DNA of 64,000 nt, taken from contig JANMHB010000052.1 of the NCBI GenBank assembly GCA_031374935.1, positions 1 through 64,000 on the forward strand. The letters run 5' to 3'. Origin of the DNA: JACMLX01 sp031374935 (GTDB lineage Bacteria > Gemmatimonadota > Gemmatimonadetes > Gemmatimonadales > Gemmatimonadaceae). A program made the position numbers and the translations under genes. The stretch's first letter is position 1; each line of letters starts with the position of its first letter. Under the pieces are notes generated by a model. It did no database searches. It was not told where the DNA came from and saw only the letters and a list, made by a program, of their open reading frames with translations. Below are positions 54,872 through 63,568 of the stretch, one piece after another.

Positions 54872-55289
54872 GCGGTGATGGAAGAGAGCCGGTGAACGGA
54901 CCGAGAGCGATCCGTCGAAACGCGAAGACTATCGGGTTCGGTCGACGGGAACCATGCAGCGCGGCATGCCGGAAGGGGTGACATGGGCTCAGGCCCGTCG
55001 ACCGAAGGGACTTCTTCGGTCGTTCAAGGTGCTGCCCTTCCGCCAGAAGGATGCGACATCACTCAGCCACTTCGACGCGGCGGCAGCGAAGGTCTGACGA
55101 GGTGACGATCGGAGCTTGTTGGTGACTGTGCAGCCTCAAGGGCGCGCATCCGGTGCAGCACGACTCCGCCTGGATGAAGGACACGTCGTCGGCGTGTGTG
55201 TCATGCCGGGTACGGCGCGTGACGGTTTTCGGGACCGGCTTTCGTAATGCCGAGTGAAGCCTCCGACTCCCCCTCCAACTCCCGGACCC
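54872..55289. other. Intergenic region with a possible 47-residue ORF
   Basis: Between the ABC-F gene (reverse) and the beta-barrel gene (forward), divergent. A small forward ORF at 54954-55097 reads as a plausible soluble peptide but has no family match. Otherwise nothing is recognised. Confidence 0.35.
54954..55097 (+). CDS. Possible small ORF (47 aa), unknown
   Basis: An ATG at 54954, with GGGA three bases upstream, opens 47 residues of mixed basic/hydrophobic sequence (KGLLRSFKVLPFRQKDATSL). The composition is unlike the random Arg-rich frames around it, but the length and weak ribosome site make it doubtful. Confidence 0.25.
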   Translation: MQRGMPEGVTWAQARRPKGLLRSFKVLPFRQKDATSLSHFDAAAAKV

Positions 55290-55832
55290 ATGCGCATCCT
55301 TCCGTCACGCCTCCGCACCACCAGGCTCGTCGTCGCCGCGGCGCTCCTCACCGCACCACTCGGCGCACAGGGCTTCACCTCCGGCCCCATCTACGCCGGC
55401 CCGCGCGTCTGGACCGGTAACCTCAACGGCGCGCTCGCCATCGGCGTGCAGGCCGAAAAGGGACTCACCAAACCCGGACGCTACGGCAGCGGCGTGATCT
55501 CCGGCGGAGTGGGTGTCGATCGCTACAGCTGGAGCAACAGCTTCACCGGCGGCAAGTTCACCTACAGCGTCATCCCGGTGCAGGTGTTCAGCAACTACCA
55601 CTTCAAGGTGGCCAGTCAGCCGAAGCTCGATCCGTATGCCGGCGTGGCACTCGTCTACCAGATCGTGAGCGCGTCCACCAGCGGCATTGCCAGCGGCAGC
55701 GCGTCGGCCAGCAGTACCGACATCGCCGGTCACGCCGGGGCGCGCTACTTCATCAACGAGAAGTTCGCGGTCCAGGGACAGCTCGGCTTCGGCTATGGCA
55801 CGCTCTCGCTGGGGGCAACATGGCGCTTCTGA
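55290..55832 (+). CDS. Small outer-membrane beta-barrel-like protein
   Basis: A 180-residue protein with a signal peptide (LVVAAALLTAPLGAQ). The strand-rich body (GVGVDRYSWSNSFTGGKFTYSVIPVQVF) ends with an aromatic C-terminal strand (YGTLSLGATWRF), typical of small outer-membrane barrels. The ATG at 55290 is chosen because the upstream part is proline-rich and lacks signal character. It overlaps the next lipoprotein gene by 13 bases, so the two are co-expressed. Confidence 0.75.
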   Translation: MRILPSRLRTTRLVVAAALLTAPLGAQGFTSGPIYAGPRVWTGNLNGALAIGVQAEKGLTKPGRYGSGVISGGVGVDRYSWSNSFTGGKFTYSVIPVQVFSNYHFKVASQPKLDPYAGVALVYQIVSASTSGIASGSASASSTDIAGHAGARYFINEKFAVQGQLGFGYGTLSLGATWRF

Positions 55833-56386
55833 CATCACACCGCAGGCGGGCACTCGCCCTCGGCGCCACCGTCGCCCTCGCCGCCTGCGGCGGGGGTGGC
55901 GGGCCTGCGGCGCCGACGTGCGCCGCCACCGGCAGCGGCCGGATGACCGCCACCGTCTCGGGCACCGCCTTCACGGCCAGCCAGTTCGCGAGAGCCACGT
56001 ACCAGAACACCACCGCCCTCGGCCCGAACATCGTGCAGGTCAATGGTGTGGAATGCGCCATCACACCCGGCGTCGCACGGCAGATCCTGATCACGATCGG
56101 CCGGCTCACGCCGATCACCGCCGGCACCTATCCGCTCGACCCGGCCAGTCAGGGCGTGAGCGGTTACAGCGGCATCGGACAGTTCATCCGCGTACCGTCG
56201 CTCTGGTACTCCAACCTGCGTGATGGCGCAATCAACGGTTCGGGCAGCATCACCTTCACCACGGTTTCGAGCACCCGGCTGGTGGGACGCTTTGCCTTCT
56301 CCGCCGTCCCCGTGGCGGGCAACGCGGCGGCGGATCGCAGCGTGGTCACCGTCTCCGCCGGCACCTTCGACATCCCGATCCCGTAG
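55820..56386 (+). CDS. Lipoprotein of unknown function
   Basis: A 188-residue lipoprotein with lipobox ALAACGGG. The body is beta-rich with a pattern of small surface domains (TATVSGTAFTASQFARATY; GSGSITFTTVSSTRLVGRFAFSAVP), resembling DUF6252-type immunoglobulin-like lipoproteins found in related phyla. It overlaps the upstream barrel gene and precedes an ECF sigma factor, with which a link is possible but unproven. Confidence 0.7.
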   Translation: MALLTSHRRRALALGATVALAACGGGGGPAAPTCAATGSGRMTATVSGTAFTASQFARATYQNTTALGPNIVQVNGVECAITPGVARQILITIGRLTPITAGTYPLDPASQGVSGYSGIGQFIRVPSLWYSNLRDGAINGSGSITFTTVSSTRLVGRFAFSAVPVAGNAAADRSVVTVSAGTFDIPIP

Positions 56387-56409
56387 CCCCGTGCGTCGCT
56401 TCCGTTGCT

Positions 56410-56961
56410 GTGGCTGTGACCATCCCGCAGATTCTGCGGGTGACCACACCGCTCTCGCCACTGGACGAACTGTTCAGCGTCACCTACGAGGAGTTGCGAC
56501 GACTCGCGCGCCAGGTGCGCCGCGGCGACCCGGGCGCGTCGATCACGCCGACCGCGCTGGTCAACGAGGCGTGGCTCAAGCTCGCGGATTCGCCGACGGT
56601 CGCCGGCACCTCGCCGCTGCATTTCCGTCGCATCGCCGCCCGCGCGATGCGGCAGGTGCTGGTGGAAGCGGCACGCCGGCGCACGGCCGTGAAGCGGGGA
56701 GGGCGCGGTGGCATCCACGTCACGCTCGATGATCAGATCGCGATCGAGCACGATGGGGCGCAGGTGATCGCACTCCACGAGGCCCTCGAACAACTCGCCG
56801 CCACCTATCCGCGTCAGGCGCAGCTCGTCGAATGCCGCTTCTTCGGCGGGCTCGATGTTGCGGAGACGGCGGCGCTGATGGGCATCAGCGAATCGACCGT
56901 GCTGCGAGAGTGGCGCCTCGCACGGGCGTGGCTCGCGCACACGCTCAATGCCGGGCCATGA
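56410..56961 (+). CDS. ECF-type RNA polymerase sigma factor
   Basis: A 183-residue ECF sigma factor of the PF07638 type. Region 2 begins DELFSVTYEELRRLARQVRRG and continues ITPTALVNEAWLKL and HFRRIAARAMRQVLVEAARRR. The C-terminal region 4 helix-turn-helix reads QLVECRFFGGLDVAETAALMGISESTVLREWRLARAWL. It directs RNA polymerase to special promoters. The ATGA overlap with a Ser/Thr kinase gene matches the recurrent pairing in this kind of genome, where the kinase may control the sigma factor. The GTG start at 56410 is somewhat uncertain. Confidence 0.92.
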   Translation: MAVTIPQILRVTTPLSPLDELFSVTYEELRRLARQVRRGDPGASITPTALVNEAWLKLADSPTVAGTSPLHFRRIAARAMRQVLVEAARRRTAVKRGGRGGIHVTLDDQIAIEHDGAQVIALHEALEQLAATYPRQAQLVECRFFGGLDVAETAALMGISESTVLREWRLARAWLAHTLNAGP

Positions 56962-59627
56962 CCACCTCCGATGCCCCGGATCAGCCACAGGCACCTGATC
57001 CGCCCGCAGCCGCAAGCGACGACGCATACTCGCGCTGGCAGCGCCTGCAATCGCTGTTCGACGCACTGGTCGAACTGACGCCCGCCGAACAGCAGCGGCA
57101 GTTGCACACCCTCCCGATCGACGATGCGCTGCGCGACGAGGTCCGCGCACTGCTGCATGCCGACTCACAGAGTGCCGGTGCGCTCGATCGAGACCTCGGC
57201 GAGCTATCCAGCCGCCTGATGCTCGACGGTGCACCGCCCGGTGAGCAGATCGGCCCCTACCGGCTTCGCTCACTCCTTGGCGAGGGCGGAATGGGTGTGG
57301 TCTACCTTGCCGAACGCGAGGATCTCGAACGGCCGGTGGCAGTGAAGATCCTGATTGATGGTGGCCTGTCGCCAGCGCGTCGCGAGCGATTCCTGGCCGA
57401 GCGACGCACGCTGGCGCAACTCTCCCATCCGGCGGTGGCACAGCTCTTCGATGCCGGAACGCTGCCCAACGGCAGTCCCTGGTTTGCGATGGAGTACGTC
57501 GATGGGCTTCCTCTCGACGAACATTGCCGTCGCAACGCACTGACGATCACGGCGCGACTGGCGCTGATGGCACGTATCTGTGACGCCGTGCAGCACGCGC
57601 ACGAGCATGCGGTGGTGCATCGCGACCTGAAACCGTCGAACATTCTCGTGACCGCCGAGGGTCAGGTGAAGCTGCTCGACTTCGGCATCGCCAAGCAGCT
57701 CGAATCGCACGGAACGCCGAGCGCCGATGCGACGCAACCGGCGCTGCGCATGCTCACCCCCGCCTACGCCGCGCCCGAGCAGGTGAGCGGTGCGCCGGTC
57801 GGCGTGTATACCGATGTGTACGCGCTCGGTGTGCTGGTCTACCAGCTCGTCACCGGTCAGCTCCCGCAGCGCACGGATGGTGCAGCACCCGAGCGTGCGT
57901 CGATCGTTGCCAGGCGGAACGGGCTGACGAGCGATGCCTCGAGTGGCATGTGGCAGGACATCGACGTGCTCTGCACGACGGCCATGCACCCGGATCCCGT
58001 CCGTCGCTACCGCACCGCCGATGCGCTGCGACGCGACCTGTTGCGGCTGCTCCGGCGCGAGCCGCTCGACGCCCATCCGGAGTCGACGTGGTACCGGCTT
58101 CAGCGCTTCGTCTCGCGCCACCGTGCCGGCGTCGGCATCGCGGCGGCGCTGACATTCGTCATGACACTCGGCAGCAGCATCGCCGTGCAGCGCATCCGCG
58201 CCGCGCGTGATGCGGCCGAGTCGGAGCTGCAGCGGCGCGAGTCGCTGCAACAGTTCATGCTTGGTCTGTTCTCCGGTGAAGAAGCCGGCGCGGCGCCGGA
58301 TTCCCTGCGTGTCACCACCGCCATCGACCGCGGTGAGCAGCAGGCGGCCATGCTCTCACGCGACCCCAAGCTGCAGGGCGACCTGCTGCTTGCGCTCGGA
58401 CGTATACAACTCTCGTTGGGTCGGCATGGTCGCGCTGATTCCACGGTGCGCGCAGCACAGCGTGCCTACGCGCGCGCCGGCGACACGGGCGGGGCCATCA
58501 CCACACTGGCCACGCTCGCAGAGGTGCGACTGGCTGATGCCCGTTACCCTGAGACCGACACGCTGCTGCAGTCGGCGCGCCGGCTGCTCGATTCCGCCGG
58601 CAAGACGATCGGCGAGAGTCGGCGCCGGCAATTGATGCAGCAGATCACCGCCACCAACGGACGGCGACAGACGCTGCTCGGCAACTACGACTCTGCTGCC
58701 ACCACGCTGCGCACGGCGCTCGCGCTGCTGGGCACTGCCGAGGACGAGCCGCTGGCGCGCACGTCAGTGCGTGGTGATCTGGCGGATGTGGCCTTCTACC
58801 AGGGTGAGTACACACGTGCCGATTCGTTGAACCAGCTGGTGCTGCGCGACTATCAGCAGCAGGCTGGCGTACGACATCCGCGTGTCGCGGCCACGCTGGT
58901 GAACCTCGGCGCGACGGCATTCGAGCAGGGCAACTACGTGGCCGCCGAGTCACGCTACCGCGAGGCCCTGGCAATCGCGGAAGGGTACTTCGGGCCGTCG
59001 CATGTGCAGGTGGCCTCCACCCGCACCATGCTCGGGCGTGCACTGGTCTTCCAGCAGCGCGACGACGAAGCGGAGCGTGAGCTCGTGACCGCATTGCGCA
59101 TTCAGCGCACGGTGCTTGGCGAACGCCATCCCGGCGTCGCCAGCATTCTCAACGAGCTGGGCAACATCGCGCTGCGTCGCAAGGAGTTTGCGAGCGCCGA
59201 CACACTCTTCTCCCGGATGGCGGATGTGTACCGCGCCGCCAACGGTGATGCGCACTTCACCGTAGCCGTCGCGCTGTCGAATCGCGGGACGGTCGCCATG
59301 CAGCGCAAGGATCTGGCTGCCGCCGAGCGGGTCTTTCGTGATGTCGTACAGCGCTTTGCCGCAGCGCAGGGGCCGAAGCACATGAACACCGGCATTGCGC
59401 GGATCAAGCTGGGGCGTGCGCTGATCCAGCAGTCGCAGTGGCAGGAAGGGTTGCGAGAATCACGGACCGGGCACGATATCGTGGCAGCGCAGGCGGCGCC
59501 AGGCATCAGCTTCCTGCAGGCGTCACGACGGGACATGGCACTGGCGCTGCGGGCGCTCGGCGATGCTGCGAGCGCGGACTCGCTGTTGGCAGCGGCCGCG
59601 GCGCTCGACGTGAAGGTGACGAAGTAG
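56958..59627 (+). CDS. Serine/threonine protein kinase with C-terminal TPR repeats
   Basis: An 889-residue protein. A short helical N-terminus precedes the kinase domain (about 97-375), with Gly-rich GEGGMGVVYLAE near residue 107, catalytic HRDLKPSN near residue 221, and a LLDFGIAK metal motif. A single transmembrane helix near 390-412 (ALTFVMTLGSSIAV) separates the kinase from a long TPR region (about 440-889). The TPRs probably bind proteins at the other side of the membrane. It is translationally coupled to the ECF sigma gene, so it may phosphorylate that factor (inference from context). Confidence 0.93.
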   Translation: MTTSDAPDQPQAPDPPAAASDDAYSRWQRLQSLFDALVELTPAEQQRQLHTLPIDDALRDEVRALLHADSQSAGALDRDLGELSSRLMLDGAPPGEQIGPYRLRSLLGEGGMGVVYLAEREDLERPVAVKILIDGGLSPARRERFLAERRTLAQLSHPAVAQLFDAGTLPNGSPWFAMEYVDGLPLDEHCRRNALTITARLALMARICDAVQHAHEHAVVHRDLKPSNILVTAEGQVKLLDFGIAKQLESHGTPSADATQPALRMLTPAYAAPEQVSGAPVGVYTDVYALGVLVYQLVTGQLPQRTDGAAPERASIVARRNGLTSDASSGMWQDIDVLCTTAMHPDPVRRYRTADALRRDLLRLLRREPLDAHPESTWYRLQRFVSRHRAGVGIAAALTFVMTLGSSIAVQRIRAARDAAESELQRRESLQQFMLGLFSGEEAGAAPDSLRVTTAIDRGEQQAAMLSRDPKLQGDLLLALGRIQLSLGRHGRADSTVRAAQRAYARAGDTGGAITTLATLAEVRLADARYPETDTLLQSARRLLDSAGKTIGESRRRQLMQQITATNGRRQTLLGNYDSAATTLRTALALLGTAEDEPLARTSVRGDLADVAFYQGEYTRADSLNQLVLRDYQQQAGVRHPRVAATLVNLGATAFEQGNYVAAESRYREALAIAEGYFGPSHVQVASTRTMLGRALVFQQRDDEAERELVTALRIQRTVLGERHPGVASILNELGNIALRRKEFASADTLFSRMADVYRAANGDAHFTVAVALSNRGTVAMQRKDLAAAERVFRDVVQRFAAAQGPKHMNTGIARIKLGRALIQQSQWQEGLRESRTGHDIVAAQAAPGISFLQASRRDMALALRALGDAASADSLLAAAAALDVKVTK

Positions 59628-59762
59628 ACGGCGGCCGCAAACGTCGTGTGCCGGGAGCCATCGCAGGTGTCGCAACGCCCCCAGTGTGAGATTGGAGCAC
59701 GACAGCGCTTGGCACGGTCCTGCGCAGACTCGCCGCTTGCCCACTGGCTGATTGCGCGCGGC

Positions 59763-60011
59763 ATGAGAAGCGCGACAATCGATGTCGGTATCACCGGTGT
59801 CGCGGAACCGAATGGTGGCACACCGGAGAAATCGGTTGGCACCGTGTGGATCGCGGTCGATATGCGCGGTGATACGACGGCGCGGGTCGCGATCTACATC
59901 GGCGACCGGGCCGAGATCCGGCACCGCGCGACGCAGGCGGCGATGGATGATCCGGCGGGCGCTACTCGCGGCGCCCTGACTCACCAATACAGCGCGCGGC
60001 GTTTGCGATAG
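59763..60011 (+). pseudogene. cinA: cinA C-terminal remnant (nicotinamide-nucleotide amidohydrolase fragment)
   Basis: The frame contains VGITGVAEPNGGTPEKSVG, TVWIAVD and GDRAEIRHRATQAAMD, the distinctive C-terminal stretch of CinA/PncC. The usual upstream part (about 90 residues of the amidohydrolase domain, and the whole N-terminal domain) is missing. The fragment's 3' end overlaps the reverse-strand epimerase gene. It is best explained as a leftover from a deleted or rearranged cinA. Confidence 0.65.
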
Positions 60012-60988
60012 TACGCAACGGTCTTCGCCAGCCCCTCGCGCAGCGTCACGCGAGGCGCCCAGCCAAGCCGGTCCTGGATGAGGCGGAAGTCGCCGTAGTA
60101 ATCCCCGATGTCGATCGGCTTGCGGTCTGCCGGGTACGGCACCACCTCAAAACTGCCGCCGCCATTCACGTCGCAGAGCAACGCGGCCAGGTCGTTCAGG
60201 TTGATGACTTCTGTGCCACCGAGATTGAAAATCTGTCCATGTGCATCTGTGCTCGCCGCCGCCACAAGGAGCGCGTCGACACAGTCGTCGACGTACGTGA
60301 AGTCGCGAAGCTGCTTTCCGTCGCCCCAGACCTGGATCGGCTGGCCGTCGATCAGCTGCTTGATCCACATACCCAGAAAGGTCTGGCGGGCGTCCTTCAC
60401 TCGCATGCGCGGACCATAGGTGTTCGTCAGGCGAAGCGCACTGCCGCGGATGCCGTGGACATTGTTGTACAGAATGTGGTACCACTCGCCAGCCATCTTG
60501 TTGATGCCATTCACATCCACCGGATGCAGCAGGTGACGCTCATCAACCGGCAGGTAGTCCGGTTTTCCATAGATCTGCCGCGTGCTCGCGTACACGACGC
60601 GGATCGATTGGTTGTGTTTGCGACACGCCTCGAGCATGAACAGTTGACTGCGACAGTTGATGTCGAGGTCCACGAATGGATTCCGCATTGAATCCATGTG
60701 GCTGGTCTGCCCGGCGAGGTTGAAGAGGAAGTCCTGCCCCTGGATCAGGTAGTTCATCGAGTACTCATCGCGGATGTCGGCGACGTTCACCCGGACCTTG
60801 CCCTCGAGCTCCGCAATGTTACTCAGGTTGCCCCCGTACTCCGGAATCAGCGAGTCGACGAGCGTGACGTTCGCGCCCAGCGTGACCAGCCGTGCGGCCA
60901 GATTGCTTCCGATGAACCCAAGTCCCCCGGTGATCAGGACATTGGCGCCCTGAAACGCGCCACCGCCATCCGCGACCATCTGCATCAC
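59981..60988 (-). CDS. NAD-dependent nucleotide-sugar epimerase/dehydratase
   Basis: A 335-residue extended SDR. The NAD motif is GGLGFIGSNLA near residue 21, followed by FNLAGQTSHMDSM and YASTRQIYG. RLTNTYGPRMR and YVDDCVDALL are typical of UDP-sugar/GDP-sugar enzymes. At the usual YxxxK position it reads NGINK, so the catalytic Tyr appears replaced by Asn. It acts in nucleotide-sugar conversion for polysaccharide synthesis. The ATG overlaps the aminotransferase stop (ATGA), so the two are co-translated. Confidence 0.88.
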   Translation of the reverse strand: MMQMVADGGGAFQGANVLITGGLGFIGSNLAARLVTLGANVTLVDSLIPEYGGNLSNIAELEGKVRVNVADIRDEYSMNYLIQGQDFLFNLAGQTSHMDSMRNPFVDLDINCRSQLFMLEACRKHNQSIRVVYASTRQIYGKPDYLPVDERHLLHPVDVNGINKMAGEWYHILYNNVHGIRGSALRLTNTYGPRMRVKDARQTFLGMWIKQLIDGQPIQVWGDGKQLRDFTYVDDCVDALLVAAASTDAHGQIFNLGGTEVINLNDLAALLCDVNGGGSFEVVPYPADRKPIDIGDYYGDFRLIQDRLGWAPRVTLREGLAKTVAYYRKRRALYW

Positions 60989-62115
60989 TGCACGCCCGCC
61001 TTCACAGCTGCCGCAACCTGCTCGACTTCATCACGCGTGAGTTCGGGAAACATTGGCAGCGACAGGATGCGGCCGGCCAGATCTTCCGTGACCGGAAGCG
61101 CACCGCGGCTGTAGCCAAGGTTGGAGAACGCCGGCTGGAGATACGCTGGTGTGGGATAGTGTACGTCGCACCCGATGCCACACACACCCAGATGCGCGCG
61201 AAGTGCGTCTCGCTTTTCGCGCGTTGGGAGCGTGACCACATAGAGATGATAGGTGTGTCCGGGTTCGTCCGGCGGGAGCGTCATCGGGAGGTCGGTGAGC
61301 AATTCTGCGTACCACGTGGCGCGTTCGCGGCGTGCGCGTGTGGCGCCCGCCAGGCGCGGCAGCTTCACCCGGAGCAGGGCCGCCTGCAGTTCATCGAGGC
61401 GGGAGTTGCGCCCGTGTGTGTCCACGGCGTTGTACTTCTCCTGCCATCCATACATCCTGAGGCGTCGAAGGCGTTCGGTCAGCAGATCGTCGGTGCTGAC
61501 CACGGCACCGGCATCACCCAACGCACCAAGGTTTTTCGACGGGTAGAAGCTGAAACAGGCGCTGATCCCCCAAGCGCCGACGCTTCGTGCCTGACCAGCG
61601 TCATCCGGTGCGAAGCTCCCCACGGCCTGCGCGGCATCCTCGACGACTGGAATGCCGTGATGGCGCGCGATGGCGCAGATCGCCGCCATGTCTGCCGGGC
61701 GCCCGAAGAGATGGACGGGAATGATCGCCTTGGTACGCGGCGAAATCGCTGCCTCGAGCGCAGTCGGGCTCATGGTCTGGCGGTCCACGTCGACATCCAC
61801 CAGGACCGGCGTCGCACCGGCCTGCATGATCGCCGCGACCTGATACATGCATGCGTTTGCGACAGTGACCACTTCGTCGGCGGCACCCACATCCAGCGCT
61901 GCCAGTGCCAGATACAGCGCCTCGGCCCCGCTGGCAACGCCGACCGTGTGCGCCACGCCGCAGAGCGACGCAAACTCACGCTCGAAGGCCGCGACTTCCG
62001 GGCCCAGGACAAACCAGCCGCTCTTCAGCACGCGCGCAAACGCGCTCCCGAGTTCTTCGCTGTATCCGAGATGTGCGCGCGTGAGGTCACCGAAGGGGAC
62101 ACGGAGTTCCGGCAT
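60985..62115 (-). CDS. DegT/DnrJ/EryC1/StrS family aminotransferase
   Basis: A 376-residue PLP enzyme of the sugar aminotransferase family. Typical parts are LKSGWFVLGPEVAAFE, ASGAEALYLALAAL, PVHLFGRPADM, and SFYPSKNLGALGDAGA with the PLP-binding Lys in PSKNLG. The C-terminal RNSRLDELQAALL stretch is conserved. It transfers an amino group to a keto-sugar nucleotide. Together with the following epimerase it probably builds an amino-sugar precursor for surface glycans. Confidence 0.93.
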   Translation of the reverse strand: MPELRVPFGDLTRAHLGYSEELGSAFARVLKSGWFVLGPEVAAFEREFASLCGVAHTVGVASGAEALYLALAALDVGAADEVVTVANACMYQVAAIMQAGATPVLVDVDVDRQTMSPTALEAAISPRTKAIIPVHLFGRPADMAAICAIARHHGIPVVEDAAQAVGSFAPDDAGQARSVGAWGISACFSFYPSKNLGALGDAGAVVSTDDLLTERLRRLRMYGWQEKYNAVDTHGRNSRLDELQAALLRVKLPRLAGATRARRERATWYAELLTDLPMTLPPDEPGHTYHLYVVTLPTREKRDALRAHLGVCGIGCDVHYPTPAYLQPAFSNLGYSRGALPVTEDLAGRILSLPMFPELTRDEVEQVAAAVKAGVQ

Positions 62116-62557
62116 TGAGTACGCTACCTCGCCTCGTTCGATCGGTGGTGACCTCTTTCTTCATGCCCCGCACCCGCCGTACGAGATGAGGGCTGTCCCG
62201 GGGCACGCCGCAATGCGACACCACAAGACGTGCCTTGGGCCCGGAGGGTCGCAGATCGCGCTGCGGCGGGACCGCCGTCGTGGTGAAGCCGATGAAGTCA
62301 GGATGCTCAGTCGAGCAACGCCAGAACGCGCAAACGCCAAAGACGGAAAAGTATACCCTGCTCACAGCCCATGAAGCCCGAGTGCGGGGGGATGCGCCGA
62401 CGCCGCCAATCCGGGCGTCCCTCACATGATCAGGCCGCTCCCTTCTGTCGCGCCGGCCGATTGCCGTTTTCCGGGTGCCTGTTTAAGGTTAGACTGCCCT
62501 TGCTTCCAGATCCGATCTAATAGATCACATCCACCTCGCTGAGGGCGCTTGAACACG
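62116..62557. other. Divergent intergenic region in the polysaccharide locus
   Basis: About 440 bases separate the aminotransferase (reverse) from the methyltransferase gene (forward), so both promoters should lie here. A 13-base dyad GATCTAATAGATC is at 62514-62526. A possible -35/-10 pair TTGCCG...TAAGGT (17-base spacer, 62461-62489) is weak. No gene is supported. Confidence 0.4.
62514..62526. promoter_or_regulatory. Palindromic site GATCTAATAGATC upstream of the methyltransferase gene
   Basis: A perfect 13-base dyad with a single central A, 31 bases before the ATG of the following gene and next to an AT-rich stretch. It could bind a dimeric regulator. No other copy is known to me in the window. 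Confidence 0.3.
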
Positions 62558-63445
62558 ATGAACCTGCGCGCAGCATTCGAGCGCGTCGTGCCCCGGCGGG
62601 CTCGCCGCATGATCAAACGCGTGCTGTATCATCCGGTCCTGCACTCCCGGTTCAAGCACCTGATCGAGTACGAGTACATCCCGCAGGGGTGGGCGCTGAC
62701 GCAGACGGATCCGGCGCTCAAGGGATGGAACGTCGAGACAATCCTCGAGATCTACAAGGACAAGTGGCCTGCGTTTGTGCGGCAGGTTGACGGAAACCGT
62801 CCGCTCGGCGTGGCACACGAGGGCGGTCTGAACGAGGGTGTGGATCTGCTCGCGCACAACACCATGCTGTGCTTCGCCTACGCGCTGCTGGAGGCGTGTC
62901 GGGAAAAACGGTCGATTTCGATGCTCGACTGGGGCGGCGGCATTGGCCACTATCTGCTGATCAGCCGGAACATCGTCCCGCGCGTCGACATCGACTATCA
63001 CTGCAAGGATGTCCCCGTGTTCGTCGAGCATGGGAAGACACTGTTCCCGGATGCACATTTCACGACGGATGATCGCTGTCTCGACCGCACGTACGACTTT
63101 GTGCTGGTCAGTGGCGCGATGCACTACTCGACGGACTGGAAGCTGATGGTCCGACAGCTCGCGGGCGCAACCGTCGGGCACCTGTTCATCACCCGACTGC
63201 CGACGGTGGTGCGCAGCCCATCCTATGTCTTTGTCCAGCGCCCATACTCGTACGGCTACAACACCGAGTACCTGGGATGGTGCCTGAATCGCGATGAGCT
63301 GCTCAGCAGCTTCTCGGATGCCGGCCTCGAACTCGTTCGTGAGTTCGTGACTGGTGAGCAGCCAAACATCGACAGGGCCCCGGAGCAACCGCTCTACCGG
63401 GGCTTCCTGCTGCGGCCCCGCGTTGCACAGAGTCTTCCGGCCTGA
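62558..63445 (+). CDS. Putative methyltransferase, TIGR04325-like
   Basis: A 295-residue protein. The core motif LDWGGGIGHYLLISR near residue 125 is the S-adenosylmethionine-binding loop, and YDFVLVSGAMHYSTDWKLMVRQLAG is a later conserved block, as in TIGR04325 family proteins of O-antigen or capsule loci. The target glycan is not known. ATG 62558 is used. A TTG at 62549 is also in frame and closer to the upstream GAGGG. A polysaccharide-locus role is supported by the flanking sugar genes. Confidence 0.82.
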   Translation: MNLRAAFERVVPRRARRMIKRVLYHPVLHSRFKHLIEYEYIPQGWALTQTDPALKGWNVETILEIYKDKWPAFVRQVDGNRPLGVAHEGGLNEGVDLLAHNTMLCFAYALLEACREKRSISMLDWGGGIGHYLLISRNIVPRVDIDYHCKDVPVFVEHGKTLFPDAHFTTDDRCLDRTYDFVLVSGAMHYSTDWKLMVRQLAGATVGHLFITRLPTVVRSPSYVFVQRPYSYGYNTEYLGWCLNRDELLSSFSDAGLELVREFVTGEQPNIDRAPEQPLYRGFLLRPRVAQSLPA

Positions 63446-63568
63446 AGCATTCGTGCTCGCCTTCGCCGCGTCGACCGCCCGGCTTTGTCGACTCACGTTC
63501 CTCACGTGCTCAGCGCGTCGTGCTGACGGACGCACGATGTGGAGTCCGGGCCGTGTGATGGAGGCGCA

